From Dictyocoela muelleri (taxonomy: Eukaryota > Microsporidia), in contig SDVU01000414.1 in assembly GCA_016256075.1 (NCBI GenBank), forward strand, positions 1 to 13,644: a DNA stretch of 13,644 nt, given 5' to 3'. Shown here piece by piece: positions 8,003-13,644 of the stretch (its first letter is position 1; the number at the start of each line of letters is the position of its first letter). Under the pieces are notes generated by a model. It worked only from the letters and a program-made list of their open reading frames with translations, did no database searches and was not told where the DNA came from. A program made the position numbers and the translations under genes.

Positions 8003-8357
8003 ATTATTGTAATCAATTTAATAATTGTTGCAATCAATTTAATAATTATTGTAATCAATATAATAATTGTTGCAATCAAATATAATAATTGTTGTAATCA
8101 ATTTAATAATCGTTGCAATCAATATAATAATTGTTGAAATCAATATAATAATTGTTGCAATCAATTTTATAATTGTTGTAATCAATTTAATAATTGTTGT
8201 AATCTATTTTATAATTGTTGCAATCAATTTAATAATCGTTGCAATCAATTTAATAATCGTTGCAATCAATTTAAAAATCTTTGCAATCAATTTAATAATC
8301 TTTGTAATCAATTTAATAATCGCTGCAATAATTTTAATAATCGCTGCAATAATTTTA
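8003..8357. repeat. 21-bp tandem array in the left tip of element II
   Basis: About 17 tandem units of 21 bp with the core AATTTAATAATCGTTGCAAT. Two further units lie left of element I (6297-6333). The same unit in inverse orientation forms the right tip of element II (12271-12402). Because 21 is a multiple of three, the array keeps a 100-codon frame open with a seven-residue period (INLIIVA); this is a by-product and not a gene. Confidence 0.92.
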
Positions 8358-8815
8358 ATAATGTCTTGACAAAAAAATTTAATGTCCGATGCGACTATAT
8401 TTTTTATAAATCGGCTTTTATAATTTTAAAGAAATATATCTTTTTCGATGTTTTTAAATATCCAAATTTTATAATTCTTTAGTTTAGCATTCTTTTATAT
8501 GCAAAATATGACTAATTACACAAATCACATATTTATGCGAAAAAAAGTTATGCTGGAAAAGAAAAATTATACTTTCATTGTAACCAAAATAATAAAAATA
8601 AATTTTTTAGTAATTAAAAAATAGACCTTTTAGGATGCTAATTAAGCCTTTTGAACTAATAAATGTTGCATTTAATGATCTATCAGGGAATTGATCTATC
8701 AATGAATTGATTTATTAATGAATTGATAGTAAATTATTAATAAAAATTTTCTTAAGGATGAATTTCAATAAGCGGTTCTGTATATAATTGATTCGCTCTT
8801 CCGAATAATTAATAA
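8358..8815 (+). repeat. Left inverted-repeat core of element II
   Basis: About 460 bp matched in reverse by 11150-12270 once the MITE at 11227-11909 is taken out. Shared landmarks include TCGATGTTTTTAAATATCC, GTTTAGCATTCTTTTATATG, ACTTTCATTGTAACCAAAAT, and an inner block CTTAAGGATGAATTTCAATA followed by CTGTATATAATTGATTCGC. The innermost 60 bp resemble the corresponding part of element I's inverted repeat. Copies of GAATTGAT(C/T) occur near 8689-8730. Confidence 0.85.
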
Positions 8816-8904
8816 AATTTTAGAATCTCGTGTTTTATCTGTCTCATGGGTGGATAATACACAAGTGTGATTTTTTTAAAAAAGAATACCTATGTCATTT
8901 TATG

Positions 8905-9720
8905 CATAAATTGTAAGAAGATTATCTCCAATGATGATTGATGAACAAATAGCTTTTTTGAGACAAAAAAGAGTATTAAAAAGTGAGTGTGTATAAATTA
9001 TTTCAAAAAATTCATGGAAGAGACAGTTTATAATACACACATGGATAAACATGAGTGGAAGTGTCAAACAAAGAATTGCACTAAATATAAAACAAAGAAT
9101 CCAATCATAACTGATAGTTTTTTGCTTATATTTAGAATATCTCTTCAAGATTGTATTGATTTGATATATATATATATATATATATATTCAGAGTTTGACG
9201 ACAGGAAAGGGTAATATCTAAGGAGTTGGATATATGTAGAAATTGTGTTGGTATATTTTTATAGTTTTTAAGGTTATTATGCCATGAATATATAATTAAA
9301 ACCCCGGTTATTTTTGGAAAAGATGACATTATTTGTAAAATTGATAAATCATGTTTTTTTAATAAACAGAAGTTCAATAGAAGACGTGCAACTATGGGGT
9401 AGAGAAGGAAATTTGTATTTTTGTCAATACCTCATATTTTCGGCTAGAGGATATATAGAGATCGTCTCAAACAGAACAAGGGATAGTCTAATACCCATTA
9501 TCGATAGAGAAATGGCCCCTTTAACTATAATAAATTTTGACGAGTGGAGTGGATACCGAATTATTAATCCGGACATGTGTATGCATGGAACAGTATAGCG
9601 CAAAATGTATTTTGTAAATTATATAACTGGGATTCATACACAAAATATAGAGTCTTACTGAAATAAACAAAAGTATAAAACCAAAGATATAATAGGCGTT
9701 GAAAAATGAGATTAAATTTT
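8905..9720 (+). pseudogene. Decayed Merlin / ISXO2-like transposase
   Basis: Several frames in order match the eukaryotic Merlin family, related to bacterial IS1595: an N-terminal IAFLRQKRVLKSE segment; a zinc-ribbon-like stretch HEWKCQTKNCTKYKTKNP (about 9050-9103); then in one frame (about 9370-9597) LWGREGN, IEIVSNRTRDSLIPIIDREM and FDEWSGYRI, which correspond to the VxxRtxxTLlpiI and SDeWxaYr motifs of the DDE core; then FVNYITGIHTQNIES (about 9612-9656), matching the conserved HTNxIEsxW block. The original would be around 270-290 codons. The copy is broken across frames and cannot be functional. A 24-bp AT microsatellite (9164-9187) has grown inside it. The family assignment is strong because several motifs agree in order. 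Confidence 0.82.
9164..9187. repeat. (AT)12 microsatellite
   Basis: Twelve AT dinucleotides in a row inside the decayed Merlin transposase, downstream of its zinc-ribbon-like part. Ordinary slippage product. Confidence 0.95.
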
Positions 9721-9964
9721 ACCTAAGTGTGTGAATGTAAAGTGATAATGTTTCTGGTGATGCTTTAGTAAGGTTTTTTATTAAATAAAAATTTAATTTT
9801 TTTTTTCTAAGAGAAGATAATACACAAGTGTCATTCTGGGGGGAATAATACACAAGCCCCGAATTTTTTGCCCATATTTTTGATCCACACATAGACCTTT
9901 AATGTTGTAAATTCAAAATGATATTAAAAAATGAAATTTTAATGAATAATTTAAAAATAAATTT

Positions 9965-11110
9965 GTATTCTTTTCTACTCGATAGTTAACAAAACATCAA
10001 TGGTTTATTCTCATCTGATATTGTTAAATATTTTTATGGGCTTTAATAACAGTGAATATTTCTTCGTGATACATCGAATCAAAATAATTATTCTTTTCTT
10101 TGTCTTATTGTAAAAATGTTTCATTAGAATAACCTTTTCATTTAAATTAATTTTATCAAATTCATTTTCACCCTTATATTATCATATTTTGAAGCATATT
10201 TTTTAATTATTTCTCGCATCATTTTTTATTTAAACTTGTCTGAAACAAAAATATTAACTTATTTTTTAATTTTATCGATCATCCTAAAAAATTGAATGAT
10301 ATTTTTTCGTTGATCTGTGGATTGTATTTATATTAATAAAGCATTTCTCTATACTTTTAAATACAATCAACACTGTCTTTTTTAATCAATATTCGTAATT
10401 TTGCCTTAAAATTTCGATTTTTTTTGGTCTTTTGGAATTTTATGCCTTCCATGAATGATAGTAATTCCAAATCGTTAATATAAATTTTACCCACTTTATT
10501 ACAGAATTCTCGACTATGTTCTGTATGTAAATTAAACCAATGCTCACACGGGTAGAAAGAACCTCAAAATTTTTTACTATTGGGGTTCTATTTTCTTCCT
10601 TAATCGAGAAAACACTGCAAATTTGCTAAAAAATCAATAAGAGCAAGACATATTTATACCCAAAATTATTGACTGAGTATATGCTGAAATCCATCAGATC
10701 TCACATTATTCTTTGATGAACATCTTCAATAACAATTGAATAAAATTATATCGATCGTTCCGGTCGGGTTTTTATATTGCAAACTTTAAAGATTTTATAA
10801 AATTGGCAATTCTTTTGGAAGTTAGTCCCACGAATTTATAATCAATAAGGGTTTTTATTATTCACACCTGTATGACCAGGCAAATTTATATTTGTTTTAT
10901 ATATTTTATTTCTTCATTTTCAAATGCGCATAAATATTTTTAATACTTAATTGTGGTTGAATATAAAAATTCGAAATATATTTAAAATATGCGCATTTAT
11001 CTAAAAAATACTGTCTGTAGAAGGTTTATCAAAATCGGGTACTAATCCACGATGTAAATTCTCATAAATTAGCATAATTTATTCAGGTTTCTTGATTGTA
11101 TATATTTTTA
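9965..11110 (-). pseudogene. Broken integrase of element II (same family as element I)
   Basis: Read on the minus strand from right to left, successive pieces parallel the element I integrase: IYTIKKPE and ENLHRGLVPDF near 11105-11040 (compare KYTIKSEE and NYLNHGIIPNF); NLPGHTGVNNKN near 10885-10850 (compare HLPGHICGNKLKN); EDVHQRI and DLMDFSIYS near 10725-10680 (compare KEVHQRL and DLIDFHKYS); NLHTEHSREFCNKV near 10535-10495 (compare NLHTDKGLEFCNKF); NTIHRSTKKYHSIF near 10330-10290; and KKYASKYDNIR near 10210-10180. It is heavily broken, more so than element I, consistent with element II being the older host. No other gene is seen between 9870 and 11150. Confidence 0.78.
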
Positions 11111-11226
11111 CCAGTAGTGAGTCAATTTAGTAAATCAAAAATATGAATAAAAAATAATTAATGAATTAGAAGAGTGAATCAATTATATATGAAACCGACA
11201 ATTGAAATTCATTCTTAAGAAAATCT

Positions 11227-11909
11227 GGTTCTCAAACGGGTTAGTCAATCCTAGAAGTCATATCGAGAAGAGAAACGAAAAAAAAGAAAGATAATCCAAA
11301 TTTCACGGTATTTAATAATCCTGGAGCCCCTTTTCATATACTCATATTTTTATTTAAAAATTAGGAAATCCGCATTGTAATTCCTTAATTTGGAAAAAAA
11401 ATACAATTATATAAAAAAAGGCACCAGGATTATTAAATAACGTGAAATTTCGATTATCTTTCTTTATTTTAGTTTTTTTTCTCTTGATATGACTTCTAGG
11501 ATTGACTAACCCAGGTCTCACAGTATACTTTTTTTTTACAAAAAATCAAAAATTCTGATAATTTATAGTTATTTTTATTATATTTTTGAGTTTTTTTGTA
11601 AAAACAAATTATACTGTGAGACCCGGGTTAGTCAATTCTAAAAGTCATATCGAGAGAAAAAAACGGAAAAAAAGAAAGATAATCGAAATTTCACGATATT
11701 TAATAATCCCGAAGCCCCTTTTCATATACTCGTATTTTTATTTCCAAATTAGGGAATTACAACATGAATTTCTTAATTTGTAAATAAAAATACGATTATA
11801 TGAAAAGGGCTCCCGGATTACTAAATACCGTGAAATTTTGATTATCTTTCTTTATTTCCGTTTTTTCTCTCGATATGACTTCTAGGATTGACTAACCCGT
11901 TGTAGAACC
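11227..11909. mobile_element. Composite hairpin MITE c: two foldbacks around a third (GGTTCT-end family)
   Basis: The outer ends are GGTTCTCAAACGGGTTAGTC and, reversed, GGTTCTACAACGGGTTAGTC. The target duplication is 8 bp with one mismatch: GAAAATCT (11219-11226) and GTAAATCT (11910-11917). Inside are two palindromic units of about 275-285 bp (11227-11512 and 11624-11909), each starting with GTTAGTCAATCCTAGAAGTC and ending with its complement. A 110-bp palindrome sits between them. The outer ends match those of MITEs a and b, so the same transposase probably moved all three. It sits in the right inverted repeat of element II and so is younger than it. Confidence 0.88.
11514..11623. repeat. 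Central palindrome of the composite MITE
   Basis: 110 bp with ends GGTCTCACAGTATA and TATACTGTGAGACC and inner arms rich in A or T runs (TTTTTTTTTACAAAAAATC against GTTTTTTTGTAAAAAC). Its flanks, CCCA and CGGG, are not a target duplication but mirror each other. It may therefore be the original hinge of a larger palindrome or a separate MITE whose duplication has eroded. Confidence 0.7.
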
Positions 11910-12270
11910 GTAAATCTTTAATAAAATTTTACTTTCAATCAATTAATTGATCAATTCCATTTAATTAAAAAATTAAACTTTATTAGTCTAAAAGGCTTAA
12001 TTAGCGTCCTAAAAGTTCTATTTTTTAATTACTAAAAAATTTATTTTTATTATTTTGGTTACAATGAAAGTATAATTTTTCTTTTCAAGCATAATATTTT
12101 TTCGCATAAATATTTTATTTTTGTAATTAGTCATATTTTGCAAATAAAAGAATGCTAAACTGAAGAATTATAAAATTTGTATGTTTAAAAACATCGAAAA
12201 AGATATATTGCTTTGAAATTTTAAAAGCCGATTTTATAAAAAATATAGTCTCATCGGAGATTAAATTTTT

Positions 12271-12402
12271 AATAAAGACATTATTAAAATTATTGCAGCG
12301 ATTATTAAATTGATTACACAGATTATTAAATTGATTGCAAAGATTATTAAATTGATTGCAACGATTATTAAATTGATTGCAACGATTATTAAATTGGTAG
12401 AG
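12271..12402. repeat. 21-bp tandem array in the right tip of element II
   Basis: Six units in inverse orientation relative to 8003-8357, with the core ATTATTAAATTGATTGCAAC. The array ends in GGTAGAGATACCC, which I take as the outer tip of element II. The far lower copy number than on the left shows the array size is free to vary. Confidence 0.88.
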
Positions 12403-12432
12403 ATACCCTTCAATTAAATTTAATTATTGTCA

Positions 12433-12534
12433 CAGTCCGTAGAGGAAGCCAGTCTGTAGAGGAAGCGATTCCGTAGAGGAAGCCAGTTTGTAGATGAAGC
12501 CAGTTTGTAGATGAAGCCAGTCCGTTGAGGAAGC
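12433..12534. repeat. 17-bp tandem repeat, six exact-length copies
   Basis: Six consecutive units of exactly 17 bp, consensus CAGTCCGTAGAGGAAGC, with substitutions only and no indels. At about 50% GC it stands out sharply from its surroundings. It lies 25 bp outside the right end of element II. Reading across it gives no sustained ORF with start and stop, so a coding role is not supported. It could be part of an unidentified element's end or an expanded protein-binding site. Confidence 0.9.
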
Positions 12535-12649
12535 AAAATTAAAAAACTGTAAGAGTGATTAAAAAATTAAAATTTATCAGTTTCAAATATATTTAAAACA
12601 ATTTCACAAATTCGAAAATTATATTTTTTTCTGAATTGGAGCTATTTTA

Positions 12650-12757
12650 ATGGAGATTAGACTTAATGATGGTGAAAGGATTGAAATAATAGAATATGTA
12701 CAACGCGGTACTGTTCCAAACAGACTTGTAGGTAGATATGCTAAAAATAGTTTTTAA
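12650..12757 (+). pseudogene. Tiny ORF, possibly the N-terminal start of a lost transposase
   Basis: A 35-codon ORF starting MEIRLNDGERIEIIEYVQRG and ending RYAKNSF. The pattern (basic start, an ERxxIIEYVQRG helix, then a second helix with VGRYAKN) resembles the first helix-turn-helix of Tc1/mariner-like and other transposases, but this is short and the match is only by eye. Base composition is slightly less AT-rich than the surroundings. It ends 42 bp before the target duplication of the hAT element. It could equally be chance. Confidence 0.3.
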
Positions 12758-12806
12758 AAAAGAGCAAATAAGTTTATTGTCGAGTACAGTTTATAATGGT
12801 GTAGAA

Positions 12807-13223
12807 CAATGTTGCCCAACGTGGAGCCTACGCTCCACTTTGAGGCAATTTATATTTCCAGAGGAGGCAATTTAGATTATCAAGTGGAGTTATTTTAATT
12901 TTTAAGGGGGAGGTGCTATTAGAATTTCATGAATTTATGGCTTAAATATACAAATTTTAAACCTAATATCAAAAGAACCTGTAATAAAAATCAGATTCAA
13001 TCATTTCTTTAGTTAAATAATTTTGTTTTTATCTATTAATTACCTAAATCAGAAAAAATAATTAAACATTTTTTACTAAATACCCAATGTTTTGTATAGG
13101 GGGAACAGCATTTTTTTTCGGCTTTAGGGGAGGAAAGGCACACGATTTTTTTTGGCTTGGGTAGCAAACAGCAATTTTTTTCGGCATGAAAGGACATGGG
13201 CTGTAAAAGGTTGGGAAACACTG
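12807..13223. mobile_element. Non-autonomous hAT element with 8-bp target duplication
   Basis: 417 bp. The left end is CAATGTTGCCCAACGTGGAG and the right end, reversed, CAGTGTTTCCCAACCTTTTA, which is the classic hAT end pattern. Flanking 8-bp duplications with one mismatch: GTGTAGAA (12799-12806) and GTGTAAAA (13224-13231). Just inside the left end is a small hairpin (GTGGAGCCTACGCTCCAC). The inside has G-rich and TTTTTTTCGGC-type patches but no transposase; two short minus-strand ORFs at 13036-13244 are not convincing. hAT elements are cut-and-paste DNA transposons, and this one would depend on an external transposase. Confidence 0.88.
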
Positions 13224-13231
13224 GTGTAAAA

Positions 13232-13560
13232 CAGTTTTTCTCAAAACTTTATTGATTTTTGACTATTTTCCCCCTCAGACTTTTTTTGCATCTTCCCCTC
13301 TCACAGGATTTCTTTTAAAACTGCCTCCCTCTCAGACATTTTAAAATCGCCACCCCCCTCTATAAAATTTGTGTCAGTGTAAATAAAAACATAGACAAAC
13401 TAAAAGAAAAATTTTGTAATTTTTAATAAAATTTTCATTTTTAAGATAAAAATTCGGTAGTAATACCTCACTATGACCCTTAATTATTTTAAGTACAAGA
13501 AAATTTCAATATGTCACTAGGAGTAAAATTTTGCGATAAACACGAATATGCATGTATTTC
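13232..13560. other. C-rich tract with a hAT-like tip, then featureless AT-rich DNA
   Basis: The stretch opens CAGTTTTTCTCAAAACTTTA, which resembles a hAT left tip (CAGTGTTTCTCAAACTTT) pointing rightward. It lies directly after the target duplication of the preceding hAT element. C-rich patches with CCCCTCAGAC, CCCCTCTCACAG, CCCTCTCAGAC and CCCCCCTCTATAA then recur at 13269-13365. No matching right tip lies within the window. From 13380 to 13560 nothing is recognisable. Confidence 0.4.
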
Positions 13561-13644
13561 ATGGTATTATGCTGTTTATATAATATATTTTATATTTAGC
13601 GAATCTAAATATAGAAAAATATTATATAAACAGCATGATACCAT
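13561..13644. repeat. 84-bp near-perfect palindrome at the window edge
   Basis: ATGGTATTATGCTGTTTATA at the left faces its complement ending CAGCATGATACCAT at the right, with one mismatch in the outer 24 bp. The centre (ATATTTAGCGAATCTAAATAT) also pairs around a short loop. It may be a small hairpin MITE or the first part of a longer one; the right boundary coincides with the end of the window, so its full extent is unknown. Confidence 0.75.

Larger units (their letters stand above)
8845..9870 (+). mobile_element. Merlin-type DNA transposon inserted in element II (approximate ends)
   Basis: This segment interrupts the space between the left inverted-repeat core of element II and the 3' end of its integrase, and carries a Merlin transposase remnant. 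I could not define terminal inverted repeats. Instead, the 16-bp string GATAATACACAAGTGT occurs in the same orientation at 8853-8868 and 9816-9831, and ATAATACACAAG again at 9845-9856. The boundaries are therefore estimates taken from these repeats and from where element II sequence resumes. Confidence 0.6.
11150..12270 (-). repeat. Right inverted-repeat core of element II, split by a MITE
   Basis: Reverse partner of 8358-8815. The inner part (11150-11226) carries GAGTGAATCAATTATATA and TTGAAATTCATTCTTAAG. The sequence resumes after the MITE at 11918 and runs to TTAATAAAGACATTATTAA at about 12280. Differences from the left core are scattered substitutions and short indels, consistent with an old insertion. 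Confidence 0.85.
6286..12408. mobile_element. Element II: old integrase-type element with long inverted repeats, hosting three later insertions
   Basis: The outer ends are related in inverse orientation: the left reads AGGGGTTTTCTATCGATTT (from 6285) and the right, reversed, AGGGTATCTCTACCAATTT (12408-12390). Inside each tip lies an array of a 21-bp unit, then a unique inverted-repeat core of about 460 bp (8358-8815 on the left; 11150-12270 on the right, split by a MITE). Between them is a broken integrase gene on the minus strand. Insertions inside it are element I (6334-8002), a Merlin transposon (about 8845-9870) and a composite MITE (11227-11909). Without them the element would be near 2.7 kb. 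No clear target duplication remains. It is a fossil with many breaks. It is a close relative of element I; a Ginger-like DNA transposon is the best class, and an integrase-bearing element of another kind (Polinton or LTR kin) cannot be excluded. Confidence 0.7.

Noticed and set aside
7999-8357. Element I having its own 21-bp arrays at both ends.
   Set aside because: The units on both sides of element I have the same plus-strand orientation, which fits a split array of element II and not inverted ends of element I; the 5-bp duplication supports this.
8853-9856. LTR retroelement, because of direct repeats around a coding remnant.
   Set aside because: The repeats are only 12-16 bp and the coding remnant is a Merlin-type transposase, not reverse transcriptase or gag.
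6286-12408. A Polinton (Maverick) with integrase and long inverted repeats.
   Set aside because: No polymerase, protease, ATPase or capsid remnant is visible, and once the insertions are removed the element is far too short. A distant or internally deleted relative cannot be fully excluded.
12433-12534. CRISPR array.
   Set aside because: The 17-bp units are contiguous without spacers, no cas genes are present, and the host gene is eukaryotic.
13036-13244. Two overlapping minus-strand ORFs of about 60 codons.
   Set aside because: They lie within the non-autonomous hAT element and are driven by its poly-A and C-rich repeats; no family resemblance.

Overview
The window looks like gene-poor, very AT-rich eukaryotic nuclear DNA. 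It holds one intact host gene at its left edge, followed by about 10.7 kb of nested transposable elements and tandem repeats. The host gene (1-2892, minus strand) is a short, intronless TAF1, the largest TFIID subunit. It has 963 codons where animal TAF1 has about 1,900, and it carries a TAF1-type zinc knuckle and a single C-terminal bromodomain. A run of five C lies directly before its ATG, which recalls the CCC-like start-site signal described in Microsporidia. The compact intronless gene, this signal, the low GC and the Merlin and hAT DNA transposons make a transposon-rich microsporidian my best guess (inference, about 0.6). Another reduced parasitic eukaryote is possible.

From 2893 to 6285: the short TAF1 upstream region; a 174-bp hairpin MITE (3126-3299); a second inverted-repeat element (3433-3653); and a large foldback-like structure (about 3751-5452). 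The foldback arms are built of short tandem units and its core is a 14-bp A-rich minisatellite. A 332-bp MITE with a perfect 8-bp target duplication sits in its left arm. A 33-bp minisatellite with an internal palindrome and a tRNA-like, SINE-like fragment with a hairpin and T-run follow.

From about 6286 to 12408: what I read as one old element (element II) with long terminal inverted repeats, tipped by arrays of a 21-bp unit, and a decayed integrase on the minus strand. Three other elements sit inside it. The first is a compact 1,669-bp integrase element (element I, 6334-8002), in its left terminal array, with TG...CA ends and a 5-bp target duplication. The second is a decayed Merlin (IS1595/ISXO2-like) transposon at about 8845-9870. 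The third is a 683-bp 'foldback of foldbacks' MITE (11227-11909) in its right inverted repeat, with an 8-bp target duplication. The two integrases are recognisably the same family, and the inverted repeats of I and II share sequence blocks.

From 12409 to the end: a six-copy 17-bp tandem repeat, a tiny ORF of possible transposase origin, a 417-bp non-autonomous hAT element with an 8-bp target duplication, a C-rich tract, and a near-perfect 84-bp palindrome that reaches the window edge.

The most interesting content is the integrase-only inverted-repeat transposon family and the nesting, which gives a relative insertion order. No database search was possible; all family names rest on motifs read by eye.
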